This document shows positions 45,594 through 56,045 of a DNA stretch of 64,000 nucleotides, one piece after another. Source of the stretch: Thermoflavifilum sp. (lineage in GTDB: Bacteria > Bacteroidota > Bacteroidia > Chitinophagales > Chitinophagaceae); assembly GCF_014961315.1 (NCBI RefSeq), contig NZ_CP063141.1, positions 2,046,001-2,110,000 on the forward strand. Reading direction: 5' to 3'. The notes under the pieces were generated by a model. That model was not told the origin of the DNA and did no database searches. It was given only the letters and a program-made list of their open reading frames with translations. Position numbers and translations under genes: made by a program. Every line of letters begins with the position of its first letter. Position 1 is the stretch's first letter.

Positions 45594-46103
45594 TTACCAG
45601 TTAGAAAAAGCCTTATTGAATATATCATCAGTCAGCTGGTCGTTAATTTTCTGGATCAGCTGATCGGCAACCTGGTCAATGGATTGATTGGCGTTGAAAT
45701 CGGCAAAACGCGAAAAGCTCTGGGTGAAATTTTTTTTCGGATTGATGTTATCTTTAAACACCACATTTACGGTGATGGTCAGCCTGTCTGTAGCGCTTTG
45801 TTCCACATTGGTCACGCCCGATGTACTGATGGTATAGCCCGTGATGGCTCCACTGATATCGTAATCCACACTATCCGAGTTCACCTGTGTGAGATGCGTT
45901 TGATTAAGAATTTTATTACGAAGTGCTTCGGTAAACTTTTGGGCAAGTGTGGGATTAACAATGGGTGCGCGATTTTCAAAAAAATGCACATTAATGGTAT
46001 GTGCATTAGGTTCTACGCTGGCTCCGGTAAAACTATAAATGCCGCAAGCGCAAGGTATCAGGGTCATCGACAGGCATACGAGGTATAGCAGCCATTTATT
46101 CAT
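45594..46103 (-). CDS. lptE: LptE-like LPS-assembly lipoprotein
   Basis: A 169-residue lipoprotein with a lipobox near residue 20 (IPCAC). The pattern YSFTGASVEPNAHTINVHFFENRAPIVNPTLAQKFTEALRNKI followed by a beta segment fits the Bacteroidota LptE family, partner of LptD in outer-membrane LPS insertion. Its ATG lies inside the end of the sigma-54 activator gene (8-base overlap). Family divergence is high, so the role is inferred. Confidence 0.82.
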   Translation of the reverse strand: MNKWLLYLVCLSMTLIPCACGIYSFTGASVEPNAHTINVHFFENRAPIVNPTLAQKFTEALRNKILNQTHLTQVNSDSVDYDISGAITGYTISTSGVTNVEQSATDRLTITVNVVFKDNINPKKNFTQSFSRFADFNANQSIDQVADQLIQKINDQLTDDIFNKAFSNW

Positions 46104-47364
46104 TGATATGATATTCTTTCAGTTTTCGATAGAGTGTACGTTCTGATATACCCAGATCCATCGCCGCGTCTTTCCGTTTGCCGCGATGTTTCCGCAGGGC
46201 TTTGATGATTAACTCTTTTTCTTTTTCTGTTATGGAAAGTGATTCTTCAACCTCTTCATGTTCATGAAAACCGCTCTGCGTGGGCGACAGATGAGCTTGT
46301 TCGGGCTGCCGGATGATGATGGGTGAAGCATTGCCCGTGATCATGCCGGGTTGGGCATGATGATCAGAAGTAACAGCAGCGGGAGCCATGCTAAACCCTG
46401 CCCGTTGGATAAGGGTTTCCGGATGTTGCAGCAAATCAAAAAACATTTTTTTTAAGTCGTTGACGTCTTTTTTCAGGTCGAAAAATAATTTATAAAGGAT
46501 ATCTCTTTCTGATGAAAAATCTTCTGATTTTTCATGTGTATGGGCTAAAACAGGTAGATTCATGATTTGCTGGTCGGGCAGATATTTTCGCAATTCATCA
46601 GCATTCACCACCCGTTGTTGACTCAATACGGAGATTTGTTCAGCTACGTTTTTCAATTCACGCACGTTGCCTCTCCAGGGGTAGTTGATCAGGAGCTCGA
46701 TGGCGTCGTCGGTAAGCTGCACGGGTGCAGTACGGTAGCGTTCGGCAAAATCAACAGCAAACTTGCGGAATAACAGGGGTATATCTTCTTTGCGTTCGCG
46801 CAGGGGGGGCACGCGAATGGGTACGGTATTCAGCCGGTAATACAGATCTTCACGGAATTTATGAAGTTGTGTAAGTTCGAGCAAATCCTTGTTGGTGGCG
46901 GCAATCACGCGCACATCCGTTTTCTGTACACGGGATGAGCCCACGCGAATGAATTCGCCGGTTTCCAGCACACGCAACAATCGGGCCTGAGTACCCAGAG
47001 GCATTTCCCCGATTTCATCCAGGAAAATGGTGCCACCATTCACCGTTTCAAAATACCCTTTGCGCGAATCCACAGCACCGGTAAATGATCCTTTCTCATG
47101 GCCGAATAATTCGGAGTCAATCGTGCCTTCGGGGATGGCTCCGCAGTTGACCGCAATAAATGGATTGTGTTTACGGGCGCTCAGGCTATGGATGATCTGG
47201 GAAAATACTTCCTTGCCTACCCCGCTTTCTCCCATGATCAGCACCGTGAGGTCGGTAGGTGCCACCTGCATGGCTACACGCAAGGCGTAGTTTAATGCGG
47301 GTGAGTTACCGATGATGCCAAATCGGTTTTTGATGCTTTGTAATTCCACATCGATGCCGGGCAT
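46096..47364 (-). CDS. Sigma-54-dependent Fis-family activator without receiver domain
   Basis: A 422-residue activator: the AAA+ domain begins almost at the N-terminus with Walker A GESGVGKEVF (about residue 50), the sigma-54 contact loop GSFTGA (usual GAFTGA with Ala to Ser) and Walker B GGTIFLDEIGEMPL. The C-terminus ends in a Fis-type helix-turn-helix (KRKDAAMDLGISERTLYRKLKEY). No response-regulator domain is present, so control must be by another route. The ATG at 47364 is preferred to a TTG at 47385. It overlaps lptE and lies 51 bases after miaB. Confidence 0.9.
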   Translation of the reverse strand: MPGIDVELQSIKNRFGIIGNSPALNYALRVAMQVAPTDLTVLIMGESGVGKEVFSQIIHSLSARKHNPFIAVNCGAIPEGTIDSELFGHEKGSFTGAVDSRKGYFETVNGGTIFLDEIGEMPLGTQARLLRVLETGEFIRVGSSRVQKTDVRVIAATNKDLLELTQLHKFREDLYYRLNTVPIRVPPLRERKEDIPLLFRKFAVDFAERYRTAPVQLTDDAIELLINYPWRGNVRELKNVAEQISVLSQQRVVNADELRKYLPDQQIMNLPVLAHTHEKSEDFSSERDILYKLFFDLKKDVNDLKKMFFDLLQHPETLIQRAGFSMAPAAVTSDHHAQPGMITGNASPIIIRQPEQAHLSPTQSGFHEHEEVEESLSITEKEKELIIKALRKHRGKRKDAAMDLGISERTLYRKLKEYHINE

Positions 47365-47415
47365 AAGCAAATCGTTTTGTATCAAAAGGATTCATGCAAG
47401 CGCATATCCCATTCA

Positions 47416-48861
47416 TCACGCCATGTCGGGCACACATGCTTCTACCACTTCGCCCAGAAGCGTGGCTGCTGTACAGCCGGTAATCCGTACGTTTACATAT
47501 TGCCCTTTCCGGTAATGCTTTTTCGGGAAAACCACCATTTTATTCTGGTCAGTTCTACCGCACAGATCCTGCTCGCTTCGTTTTGAAGGGCCTTCAATAA
47601 GCACCGTACGCACTTTCCCTACTTCCTTCTGCATATTTTTAAGAGCGTGTATGCGTTCCTTTTCCACAATCTCCTGCAGCCTTCGTTTCTTTACTTCCGG
47701 AGGCACATCATCTGTGTAACGGCGGGCGGCCAGTGTGCCAGGCCTCTCGGAATACATGAACATATAGGCCATATCGTACGAGCAAATATCCATCAGGCTC
47801 AGGGTTTCCTGATGATCGGCTTCGGTTTCAGTACAGAAGCCGGCAATGATATCGGTGGAAAGACCGCAATCGGGCAGTATTTCCCGTATGCGTTGTACTT
47901 TTTTCAGGTAACCCTCGCGGGTATAGGTACGATTCATCAGCTGCAGGATGCGCGTACTTCCACTCTGTACGGGTAAATGGATGTATTTGCAAATATTGGG
48001 ATAACGTGCCATGGTCAGGAGCACTTCATCGGTGATATCTTTGGGATGCGAGGTGCTGAAACGTACCCGCAGCCATGGGCTGATCCGGGCAACCTGTTCG
48101 AGCAGCTGGGCGAAAGTGGTAGCTTGCTGACTTTGCGGATCAATCCAGTAATATGAATCCACATTTTGACCCAGCAGGGTTACTTCCCTGTATCCCTGAT
48201 CAAATAATTCGCGGCATTCTCTGATGATGGATTCGGGTGGGCGGCTACGTTCACGTCCTCGCGTGAAGGGTACCACACAGAAGGTGCACATATTATTGCA
48301 GCCCCGCATGATGGAAACAAAAGCCGTTACGCCATTGCTGTTCAGTCGTACAGGACTGATATCGGCATAGGTCTCTTCCCGGCTGAGCAGCACATTTACA
48401 GCCTTCTGCCCGCTCTCTGCTTCCGCAATCAACGCCGGCAGGCTTCGGTAAGCATCCGGACCTACCACCAGATCCACGAGTTTTTCTTCTTCCAGCAGGC
48501 GATGCCTCAGTCTTTCTGCCATGCAACCCAGCACACCCACCAGCATTTCGGGTTTATGTTTTTTAAGGCTTTTAAATTCCTGCAGGCGCTTCCGCACGGT
48601 AAGTTCGGCCTTCTCGCGGATGGCGCAGGTGTTAATCAGCACCAGATCTGCCTTAGCCGCATCGGTGGTAAGTCCATATCCCCTTTCCTGAAGAATGGCC
48701 GCCACAATCTCACTGTCGTTGAAGTTCATCTGGCAGCCATAGCTCTCGATATAGCATTTCTTCTCCCTTTGCATTTCTTCATGACTGGTGGGTTCCAGGG
48801 CAGTACCCTGAAGGCTTTCGTCAAATGCTACGGTCGTCAATCTTCCGTGAAATCTACTCAT
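47416..48861 (-). CDS. miaB: tRNA-2-methylthio-N6-dimethylallyladenosine synthase
   Basis: Radical-SAM methylthiotransferase acting on A37 of tRNA. The start at 48861 ([13 protein letters not shown]) is chosen because the longer frame runs through an upstream terminator. The N-terminal UPF0004 domain has [16 protein letters not shown], the radical-SAM cysteines are in [21 protein letters not shown] (near residue 165) and a TRAM domain closes the 481 residues. It heads the run to the sigma-54 activator, lptE and secG. Confidence 0.95.
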   Translation of the reverse strand: MSRFHGRLTTVAFDESLQGTALEPTSHEEMQREKKCYIESYGCQMNFNDSEIVAAILQERGYGLTTDAAKADLVLINTCAIREKAELTVRKRLQEFKSLKKHKPEMLVGVLGCMAERLRHRLLEEEKLVDLVVGPDAYRSLPALIAEAESGQKAVNVLLSREETYADISPVRLNSNGVTAFVSIMRGCNNMCTFCVVPFTRGRERSRPPESIIRECRELFDQGYREVTLLGQNVDSYYWIDPQSQQATTFAQLLEQVARISPWLRVRFSTSHPKDITDEVLLTMARYPNICKYIHLPVQSGSTRILQLMNRTYTREGYLKKVQRIREILPDCGLSTDIIAGFCTETEADHQETLSLMDICSYDMAYMFMYSERPGTLAARRYTDDVPPEVKKRRLQEIVEKERIHALKNMQKEVGKVRTVLIEGPSKRSEQDLCGRTDQNKMVVFPKKHYRKGQYVNVRITGCTAATLLGEVVEACVPDMA

Positions 48862-48945
48862 TGCGATGAAGATAAAGTTTTTCCGAAGAACAAAATTAGG
48901 AAAAACCCGCGATGCCAGTTTGTCAGCACCCCGGCGTTCACCATA

Positions 48946-48981
48946 AAAAAAAGAGCAACGCCAGAAAACGTTGCTCTTTTT
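48946..48981 (-). terminator. Intrinsic terminator of the fasciclin gene
   Basis: AAAGAGCAACG and CGTTGCTCTTT form a long perfect stem with an eight-base loop. On the minus strand it is followed by at least seven T; the plus strand also has a T run, so it may work both ways. It lies 29 bases past the fasciclin gene stop. Confidence 0.8.
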
Positions 48982-49009
48982 CAACGGAATAGGAAGGATA
49001 TGCGCTATT

Positions 49010-49573
49010 TCAGGGCATCAACACGCGGTTGATGACGTGGATGACGCCATTCGATTGGTACACATCGGGAATCGTAATCATAGCCTTCTGGCCATGGTCA
49101 TCCACTACCCAGATTGATTTCCCTTTTCGCATGAAGCCGAGTTCCTGTCCTTCAACGGTTTTGAGTTTAGCCATTCCATGATGTGCTTTAATCAATTCCA
49201 GGAGGGCTTTTTCATCGTATTTCCCGGGCACCACATGATAGGTCAAAACCGTGGTTAGCTTATCCTTGTTTTCTGGTTTCAGCAAATTGTCGACCGTGCC
49301 TTTCGGAAGTTGGTCAAATGCTTCGTTGGTTGGAGCAAATACCGTGAAAGGCCCTGGTCCTTCGAGTGTTTCCACCAGTCCTGCAGCTTTTACTGCGGCT
49401 ACCAGGGTGGTGTGATCTTTTGAGTTCAAGGCATTTTCAATAATGTTTTTTGACGGATACATGGGTGCACCGCCCACCATCACGGTTTTTTCTGACATCG
49501 ATTGTGCGTTTACCAGCTGAAATGTTGCCAGAAACAGGATGAGCAGCATCGCCCATTTACTTGTGTGTCGCAT
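49010..49573 (-). CDS. Fasciclin (FAS1) domain secreted protein
   Basis: A 187-residue secreted protein with signal peptide ending VNAQ near residue 24 and one FAS1 domain. The H1 and H2 boxes are visible as [13 protein letters not shown] and [16 protein letters not shown]1 proteins take part in adhesion; no specific role is shown here. It is monocistronic with a strong terminator. Confidence 0.92.
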   Translation of the reverse strand: MRHTSKWAMLLILFLATFQLVNAQSMSEKTVMVGGAPMYPSKNIIENALNSKDHTTLVAAVKAAGLVETLEGPGPFTVFAPTNEAFDQLPKGTVDNLLKPENKDKLTTVLTYHVVPGKYDEKALLELIKAHHGMAKLKTVEGQELGFMRKGKSIWVVDDHGQKAMITIPDVYQSNGVIHVINRVLMP

Positions 49574-49758
49574 GTTTTTGAATTTTTAATGGTTAAAGAT
49601 GAATGAAATGAATTTTAAAAGCCGGCTTTGAATAAAACATACGATACCAGGGCTTTCACGGTTTTGGGTGGATGGAAAAAATTGATTTAAACAGATAAAT
49701 AAGAGTGCCTGGACGCACTATTGCTCAATTACCCGATAAATGTTGTATCTTTCTTTCG

Positions 49759-51120
49759 ATGGCGGTGATCATGAGGATTCGTTCAGGACAATGGTGTATG
49801 CGTTGCTTCGCAAATCGGTTCTTCTGTCGGCGATGGCTGTATCTGTTGGGTTTTGTGCTATGCCCGTGTGAGTTTGCTTTCGCACAGTCTTCGGTGGTGC
49901 TGTCGCTCAAGTTAGATGGTACCATTAATCCGGCCACGGCGCAGTATGTGCATCGGGGCATTGAGCAGGCTGTGCAGCAAAGAGCCGAGGCTGTGCTCAT
50001 CCACCTGAACACGCCGGGCGGTTTGCTGGAGTCGACCCGGCAGATCGTGGGGGATATGCTCGATGCACCCTTGCCAGTGATTGTGTATGTTTCTCCGGCT
50101 GGCGCTCATGCCGGTTCGGCCGGTGTGTTTGTAACGCTGGCGGCTCATCTGGCGGCCATGGCTCCCGGTACCAATCTGGGTGCCGCTCATCCCGTGAGCA
50201 TGGGTGAACAGGTGGATAGCGTAATGAATGCAAAAATCACCAATGACGCGGCGGCTTTTATTCGTACCATTGCTGAGAAACGTAATCGAAATTTTTCCTG
50301 GGCCGAACAGGCGGTGCGCAATAGTGTGGCCATCACCGAAACCGAGGCCCTGCACGAACATGTCATCGACCTGATTGCCGATCAGGACGCCGATTTGTTG
50401 CGAAAAGCCGATGGCAAACGCGTGGTCCTTGCTGGTGGAGATACGATAACCCTGCATACCGCTCATGCTATCTTGCAGCCTTTACCCATGACTACAACAG
50501 AGGAAATCCTATCCCTGATCAGCGATCCCAATGTGGCTTATGTGCTTTTGTTGCTTGGTATGTTTGGAATTTTGTTTGAGCTGTATAACCCGGGAGGCGT
50601 GCTGCCGGGCATCATCGGTGTTATCTGTTTGATTGTTGCTTTTTATGCCATGAATGCTTTGCCGGTTAATTATGCCGGTGTGGGACTCATTATCTTTTCG
50701 GTGATATTGTTTGTTCTGGAAATCAAAATTGCGAGCCATGGGGCCTTAGCGCTGGGTGGCATCATTTCTTTGCTTCTGGGTTCAATGATGTTAATCAAGC
50801 CTGATTCATCTTTTGATGTGGTTCGCCTCTCGTGGTCTGTGATTTTATTTTCCGTTGTGCTTACCGCAGTTTTCTTTTTCGTGGTCATTGGTATTGGCCT
50901 GAAAGCCCAGCAATTAAAGCCTGTAACTGGCATTCAGGGCATGATAGGCGAGCGGGGTAAAGCGCTTACCGATCTTAGTCCTGCAGGCGATGTGCTGGTA
51001 CATGGCGAGCGCTGGCACGCCGTTGCCGAGGGTGGTCCGATAGCCGAAGGTGAGATCGTGGAAGTGATACGTGTGGATAACTTAACCTTGCATGTCCGAT
51101 CTGTTGCTTCATCATCTTAA
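49759..51120 (+). CDS. NfeD family membrane serine protease
   Basis: A long-form NfeD: signal segment near residues 30-42 (ending FAFAQ), a ClpP/SppA-like protease domain with catalytic Ser in [13 protein letters not shown] and Lys in [11 protein letters not shown], four or five helices (about residues 260-390) and a C-terminal OB-fold (MIGERGKAL...[10 protein letters not shown]). Starts at 49771 and 49798 are also plausible. It is followed 11 bases later by its usual partner, a slipin, and probably cleaves it or shares its membrane domain. Confidence 0.85.
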   Translation: MAVIMRIRSGQWCMRCFANRFFCRRWLYLLGFVLCPCEFAFAQSSVVLSLKLDGTINPATAQYVHRGIEQAVQQRAEAVLIHLNTPGGLLESTRQIVGDMLDAPLPVIVYVSPAGAHAGSAGVFVTLAAHLAAMAPGTNLGAAHPVSMGEQVDSVMNAKITNDAAAFIRTIAEKRNRNFSWAEQAVRNSVAITETEALHEHVIDLIADQDADLLRKADGKRVVLAGGDTITLHTAHAILQPLPMTTTEEILSLISDPNVAYVLLLLGMFGILFELYNPGGVLPGIIGVICLIVAFYAMNALPVNYAGVGLIIFSVILFVLEIKIASHGALALGGIISLLLGSMMLIKPDSSFDVVRLSWSVILFSVVLTAVFFFVVIGIGLKAQQLKPVTGIQGMIGERGKALTDLSPAGDVLVHGERWHAVAEGGPIAEGEIVEVIRVDNLTLHVRSVASSS

Positions 51121-51131
51121 AACATAAGCGT

Positions 51132-51911
51132 ATGCAATCAATCTCTGTATTCACGTTTGTCATTATCCTGTTCATCGTCCTCATTTTATTTAATGCCATC
51201 AAAATATTGAGGGAGTATGAACGTGCTGTAATCTTCCGGTTGGGTCGATTGATTTCGGGTGGCGCGAAGGGACCGGGTATCATTTTTTTGATTCCGGTTA
51301 TTGATAAGATGGTACGTGTAAGTTTACGGACCGTGGTGATGGATGTACCTACACAGGATGTGATTACACTGGATAATGTGTCGATAAAAGTAAATGCTGT
51401 TGTGTATTTTCGTGTGATTGAACCCGAAAAGGCTATTGTGGAAGTAGAAAATTATTTATTTGCCACATCACAGCTTTCACAAACTACGCTTCGCAGCGTC
51501 ATGGGGCAGTCGGAACTCGATGATATCCTTTCACAACGCGAAAAAATCAACCAGAAATTACAACAAATCATTGATGCACATACGGCACCCTGGGGCATTA
51601 AAGTATCGAATGTGGAAGTAAAACAAATTGATCTCCCACAGGAAATGCAACGTGCCATGGCCCGACAGGCCGAAGCTGAACGAGAACGACGTTCGAAAGT
51701 GATTGCAGCCGAAGGAGAATATCAAGCATCCCAACGTCTTGCCGATGCAGCTAAGATTCTTAATGAACAACCCAGTGCGCTGACCTTACGCTATCTGCAA
51801 ACACTCCGTGAAATCGCCACCGAAAATAATTCAACCACTATCTTTCCCGTACCGATTGATTTACTAAAACCTTTTTTAGAAAAACATCATGAGGAAAAAT
51901 CATCTATCTAA
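51132..51911 (+). CDS. Slipin (stomatin-like SPFH protein)
   Basis: A 259-residue membrane-anchored SPFH protein: N-terminal helix ([21 protein letters not shown]), then the SPFH/band 7 domain ([31 protein letters not shown]) and a coiled-coil rich in Ala, Glu and Arg (about residues 170-215). Together with NfeD it forms a common two-gene operon of membrane-quality proteins. Confidence 0.93.
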   Translation: MQSISVFTFVIILFIVLILFNAIKILREYERAVIFRLGRLISGGAKGPGIIFLIPVIDKMVRVSLRTVVMDVPTQDVITLDNVSIKVNAVVYFRVIEPEKAIVEVENYLFATSQLSQTTLRSVMGQSELDDILSQREKINQKLQQIIDAHTAPWGIKVSNVEVKQIDLPQEMQRAMARQAEAERERRSKVIAAEGEYQASQRLADAAKILNEQPSALTLRYLQTLREIATENNSTTIFPVPIDLLKPFLEKHHEEKSSI

Positions 51912-51917
51912 TCATGA

Positions 51918-51952
51918 AAAAGCGGAAGAGAAATCAGTTCTCTTCCGCTTTT
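51918..51952. terminator. Bidirectional terminator between slipin and outer-membrane protein
   Basis: A 15-base stem (AAAAGCGGAAGAGAA and its complement TTCTCTTCCGCTTTT) with a five-base loop, A-rich on one side and T-rich on the other, between two convergent genes. It can end both transcripts. Confidence 0.8.
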
Positions 51953-51977
51953 CGATGCTTTGTAGCAAACGATGAAA

Positions 51978-52715
51978 TTAACGCAAACTTGCAAACAGCC
52001 CTATTCTACCAAACCAGTTGCTGATATTTTGGATATCATTTCTGTTATACGGGCTGTATGCATACCCGGCTTCAAGATGCAAACCTACGGTCTGTGATTT
52101 TGTAAAGGGTATCTGTAAACCTACGGCAGGCGATACGGCAAACTTCCAGCGATTATCGCTTTCTTTGTATTCCCCCCACCATTGCTGGTAATCTATGTTG
52201 TTTATCCCAACGCTCAGTGATACATAAGGTCGGATGAATTTATCGGTTGAGAAGCTGTATTGTCCTGTAGCCATTATAGGTATGGATTCAATCACATGCG
52301 TTTGTACGGCCGAAATATCGCTGCCGGGTTGATGATAGATTTGTCTGGGAATTTTTTCATAAAAATCCTGATAGCCGCCGCTTAGCCCCACAGCCCAATT
52401 TGTGTTGATGGGATACAACAAAGAAGCATACCACCCGCGTGGGCTTACCTTGCTCACAAAATCATGTGCACTGCCCAATGTGCCTGCTATATTGTAATTC
52501 AAACTGAATAATAACGGATGACTATTGGATGCATTTCGATAAGCATATTGATCGTCATCCCCATGATAAGGATGATATGCATGATAATCTCTTGGCGGAT
52601 AGGGTGGATAAGGTGGATAAAATACCTGGGCGGAAGATGTCAAGCTGATGCCTGCTACCAGCATGAAGCTTAATCCGATATATTTTATTGTGTTCATAGC
52701 AATCCTCTTTTTCAT
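51978..52715 (-). CDS. Outer-membrane beta-barrel protein with Pro/Tyr repeat
   Basis: A 245-residue porin-like protein. The signal peptide (MNTIKYIGLSFMLVAGISLTSSAQ; an ATG is at 52697) is followed by a short repeat VFYPPYPPYPPRDYHAYHPYH and then about eight alternating strands ending FGRIGLFASLR. It resembles small OmpA/OmpW-type barrels. Downstream of the DUF4136 lipoprotein gene (17 bases), so probably cotranscribed. Function unknown. Confidence 0.8.
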   Translation of the reverse strand: MKKRIAMNTIKYIGLSFMLVAGISLTSSAQVFYPPYPPYPPRDYHAYHPYHGDDDQYAYRNASNSHPLLFSLNYNIAGTLGSAHDFVSKVSPRGWYASLLYPINTNWAVGLSGGYQDFYEKIPRQIYHQPGSDISAVQTHVIESIPIMATGQYSFSTDKFIRPYVSLSVGINNIDYQQWWGEYKESDNRWKFAVSPAVGLQIPFTKSQTVGLHLEAGYAYSPYNRNDIQNISNWFGRIGLFASLR

Positions 52716-52731
52716 GGTGAAACAATCGGGT

Positions 52732-53388
52732 TTAGCTTGTTCTTAAATAAGTGGATTGATCAAAAACGGCCTGTATCTCAGCCTCTACGGCCGATGGGTC
52801 ATCAACGGCCTCACCCCTGATCTGTGCATTCCAGATCACTTTAATCTGGTTGTTATTTTGAGCAGCATTTTTGAGATCAAGCATATCAATGGTATAATAA
52901 GTCTGGCTTACTTGATAAAATTGATAAGTTGGAGGGAAGTAATAACTATATCCATAATATCCCCAGTAAAATGGATCCCAGTAACCATACAGCGGATTAT
53001 CCCAGTAACCCGGATAAATGGACACGCCGGTATATAAATTGCTGACCTTAGTTACATTAATGGCCAGATCAGGATTCTGGCTTTTATCTACCAGCACATA
53101 TCCTCGTGACTCCATCAAGGAAATGATTTTCTGAATCAATGCCTGATCAGCAGGAGTGAGTTCTCTATTATTGCCCTGTGTATTGCTTACCAGAGCAACT
53201 GAATCTACAATACTGAATGTCTTGTAGGTTGAAAAATTTACCGTCGTGTCGTAGTTGGTGATGTAGAGTCGGGTATCATCCAGCGATAAATTGTTGATTG
53301 GGTCTTTCTGACAGCCCGTCCACACGCCGGTTAGCCCTGCAAATAGCAGCACAATCAGGCCGGGTGTTTTGAATGTCATACGTATCAT
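52732..53388 (-). CDS. DUF4136 lipoprotein
   Basis: A 218-residue lipoprotein: lipobox near residue 26 (GVWTGCQ) and a DUF4136 body (NYDTTVNFSTYKTFSIVDS, LIQKIISLMESRGYV, NPDLAINVTKVS). A tyrosine and tryptophan-rich patch follows (YPGYWDNPLYGYWDPFYWGY at about residues 125-145). An ATG at 53379 is an alternative start. It is first of a two-gene unit with the barrel protein. Confidence 0.83.
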   Translation of the reverse strand: MIRMTFKTPGLIVLLFAGLTGVWTGCQKDPINNLSLDDTRLYITNYDTTVNFSTYKTFSIVDSVALVSNTQGNNRELTPADQALIQKIISLMESRGYVLVDKSQNPDLAINVTKVSNLYTGVSIYPGYWDNPLYGYWDPFYWGYYGYSYYFPPTYQFYQVSQTYYTIDMLDLKNAAQNNNQIKVIWNAQIRGEAVDDPSAVEAEIQAVFDQSTYLRTS

Positions 53389-53526
53389 AGGCGATTGATT
53401 TTAGGTGAAGAATGCATATCGAATAACATCAAATTTTATACTTGTCTGCTTGTTATTTTCAATTTATTAAATCAAAATTGTGTTAAATATGTGTTCGGGA
53501 TGCTTATAATTTTTATTTACATAGCG

Positions 53527-53558
53527 TTTCTTTAAAATGTTATCCATCCGTAGATTTG
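53527..53558 (+). promoter_or_regulatory. Candidate promoter of the four-helix protein gene
   Basis: TTTC (53527-53530), 20 bases, then TAGATTTG (53551-53558), an exact -7 match. It lies in the divergent gap 53389-53623 (235 bases, AT-rich), which has no other feature I can support. The leader would be about 60 bases. Confidence 0.4.
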
Positions 53559-53623
53559 TGCATCTGCAGGTAAGATGTATGAGCCATTCTAAACGTTGCA
53601 AATGATTTTGCATATTTAACACA

Positions 53624-54022
53624 ATGAAGAATAGTCCCTATATCGGTATCATCTTTTCAGTTCTGGTAGTCATATCTGTATTCATGCCATGGGTGTATGT
53701 AAGTTCTGCCGGTGGCCGGCTCACGGCGATGGATACCGGAACGAGCAACTTAGGTAAGCCGGGTATTTTGTTTCTTTTTTTTGCTGTATGGATTATCGTC
53801 AACATGGCTATTAACCGGTTGTGGAGCAAACGCGTGAACCTGGCACTGGGAGCGCTCCTCATGGCATGGATGGTGAGGAATTATATTTTATTTACCCATT
53901 GTGAAGCAGGTATATGTCCGGATAAGCGATGGGGGCTGTATTTGAATGTACTGGCCTGTATAGGCACCTTCATATCCATATTATTTCCGCCCGATGATCC
54001 ACATCATGACAAAAACGCATAA
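53624..54022 (+). CDS. Uncharacterised four-helix membrane protein
   Basis: A 132-residue protein with four hydrophobic helices (about residues 7-27, 47-65, 72-90 and 107-122) and a charged C-terminus (DDPHHDKNA). The first helix ends in FMPWVYVSSAGG, a pattern seen in small integral membrane proteins of no known function. It is convergent with the next gene. Confidence 0.7.
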   Translation: MKNSPYIGIIFSVLVVISVFMPWVYVSSAGGRLTAMDTGTSNLGKPGILFLFFAVWIIVNMAINRLWSKRVNLALGALLMAWMVRNYILFTHCEAGICPDKRWGLYLNVLACIGTFISILFPPDDPHHDKNA

Positions 54023-54026
54023 TACC

Positions 54027-54665
54027 TTAACCGGCAATATGAAAAATGTGGCCTGCCAGCAGAGATGAGCCGGAAACAAAAATCAACAGAAAAAGCCATC
54101 GCCACATGTGGGTTGAGGTGGGTGAGACCTGCAAGATGATGCAAAATAGAAAGGCTACTCCCAGCGAGAGCCAGACCGCAGTGGTAGCGCCGGTTATCCA
54201 ATAGCACACATCCATCAGTACACTGGCGATTAAGCATGCGCTCAGGGTACGGAAGGCCATTCTTCGTGCCAGATGATGAAGTACATGCTCATCGTTGATG
54301 GTGGTGAGCCGGGGAGCGAAATATTTTTCTTCTTCCCATTCCTGTTTCACCATTGCATGGCTGAGCGACTCGGGCAGGCCCAGGTCGATCAGGTATTGAA
54401 CAGCCTGCTTGAAGTGATTTTCATCAAAAGGAGGCTGAGGCCGATGCCATTGTACAAAGCTGCTATAGCTGCCGATGGCCATCAAAATTGCAAAGCCGGT
54501 ACCTGCTACTAAACCCGTAATCCGAACGATGGATGCAGGCTGGTGAGCTGCTGTAAGCATCATCAACAGGGCAAGTATGAGCCACATGGCTTCAAAAAAC
54601 GCCATTCTCGCATGGCTATCAAAAGGCAATGTAGGGGAAAGCAATCGGTTAAACAGTCGTTTCAT
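54027..54665 (-). CDS. Uncharacterised membrane protein after rocD
   Basis: A 212-residue protein with two hydrophobic helices near the start ([30 protein letters not shown]), a soluble part (residues about 65-125 with [13 protein letters not shown]) and three helices at the C-terminus. The ATG at 54665 overlaps the rocD stop by 17 bases; a start at 54695 is in frame. I recognise no family. Confidence 0.65.
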   Translation of the reverse strand: MKRLFNRLLSPTLPFDSHARMAFFEAMWLILALLMMLTAAHQPASIVRITGLVAGTGFAILMAIGSYSSFVQWHRPQPPFDENHFKQAVQYLIDLGLPESLSHAMVKQEWEEEKYFAPRLTTINDEHVLHHLARRMAFRTLSACLIASVLMDVCYWITGATTAVWLSLGVAFLFCIILQVSPTSTHMWRWLFLLIFVSGSSLLAGHIFHIAG

Positions 54666-55923
54666 CGGGATGTGGGCCCAGAGATAGGTGTTCAAAAGCT
54701 TTCAGACTGTCGTCAATAATGGCCAGGCATTCATCTATCTGTTCCCGGGTGATGATCAGGGGCGGAGCCAGCCTGATGCGGTCGCCATGGGTGGGCTTGG
54801 CCAGCAGACCACGGTCGCGCATCAGCAAGCATAGATGCCAGGCTGCATCGGGATGGCTGTGGTTGATGACGATAGCATTCAGTAGTCCTTTTCCCCGGAT
54901 GGTCTGTATCCATGGTGAGGAAAGCGCTTGCAATTGTTCCCGGAAATAAGCCCCTATCCGGGCTGCATGCTCGGGTAGGGCTTCATCCAGAATGATTTGT
55001 ACGGCTTCTCTGGCGATGCGACTGGCCAGCGGATTGCCGCCAAAGGTAGAACCATGTTCACCGGGGCGAATCGTAAGCATCACTTCGTCGTTGGCCAGCA
55101 CGGCCGATACCGGGAGCATGCCACCCGAAAGGGCTTTACCCAGAATCAACACATCGGGTTTCACCTCTTCATAATCACAACACAGCATTTTACCAGTTCG
55201 ACCCAGACCGGTCTGGATTTCATCGGCAATGAACAATACCCGATGAGACGCACAAATCGCTTTTGCTCTGGATAAATACCCCGGATCGGGTACAATTACG
55301 CCGGCTTCGCCCTGGATGGGCTCTACCAGAAAAGCCGCTACATCAGGATCTTCGAGTGCTTTTTCGAGTGCAGGAATATTGTTGTACGGGATGATTACAT
55401 ATCCGGGCATGTAGGGGCCGAAACCATTTTTAGCCTGCGGATCGGTACTGAACGAAATTACATTCAGCGTACGACCATGAAAATTATTTTCGCATACCAC
55501 AATTTTAGCTTTTCCATCGGGAACGCCCTTTACTTCATAAGCCCATTTACGGGCCAGCTTCAAGGCTGTTTCAACGGCTTCCACACCCGTATTCATGGGT
55601 AATGCCTTATCATAGCCAAAGAGCTGGCAAAGATATTGTTCGAATGCACCCAGTTGGTCGTTGTAAAATGCTCGAGAAGTAAGTGTAAGTTTCTGGGCCT
55701 GATCCACAAGCACTTTCACCAGGCGCGGATGGCAATGTCCCTGATTCAATGCAGAATAGCCCGATAAAAAATCGTAATATTTTTTTCCTTCTACATCCCA
55801 CACATACACGCCCTGTCCACGGGAAAGCACCACCGGTAAAGGATGATAGTTATGGGCACCGAATTGTTCTTCCAGTTCAATGAAATGGCCCGTGAGCTGG
55901 CTGGAGGAGTGCACATCGATCAT
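54649..55923 (-). CDS. rocD: Ornithine aminotransferase
   Basis: PLP enzyme that turns ornithine into glutamate semialdehyde. Start at 55923 ([33 protein letters not shown]) matches the family; the longer frame crosses a terminator. PLP Lys in [17 protein letters not shown] (about residue 278), [11 protein letters not shown] near 250 and [14 protein letters not shown] at the N-terminus identify ornithine transaminase rather than acetylornithine transaminase. Length is 424 residues. Confidence 0.92.
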   Translation of the reverse strand: MIDVHSSSQLTGHFIELEEQFGAHNYHPLPVVLSRGQGVYVWDVEGKKYYDFLSGYSALNQGHCHPRLVKVLVDQAQKLTLTSRAFYNDQLGAFEQYLCQLFGYDKALPMNTGVEAVETALKLARKWAYEVKGVPDGKAKIVVCENNFHGRTLNVISFSTDPQAKNGFGPYMPGYVIIPYNNIPALEKALEDPDVAAFLVEPIQGEAGVIVPDPGYLSRAKAICASHRVLFIADEIQTGLGRTGKMLCCDYEEVKPDVLILGKALSGGMLPVSAVLANDEVMLTIRPGEHGSTFGGNPLASRIAREAVQIILDEALPEHAARIGAYFREQLQALSSPWIQTIRGKGLLNAIVINHSHPDAAWHLCLLMRDRGLLAKPTHGDRIRLAPPLIITREQIDECLAIIDDSLKAFEHLSLGPHPDETTV

Positions 55924-55997
55924 AATCAACAAAAATACGGATTTTCCATGGTTCTCTGGCATGCGGGTGATTGGCCCTATCGGTTTCAATCCCAACA

Positions 55998-56027
55998 AAA
56001 AAGCCCTGCATGGATGCAGGGCTTTTT
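55998..56027 (-). terminator. Terminator of the FKBP gene
   Basis: AAAAAGCCCTGCAT and ATGCAGGGCTTTTT with a two-base loop: a perfect hairpin flanked by A and T runs. It lies 19 bases past the FKBP stop and 75 bases before the rocD start. Confidence 0.8.
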
Positions 56028-56045
56028 GCGTATGCGATGTGCGTA

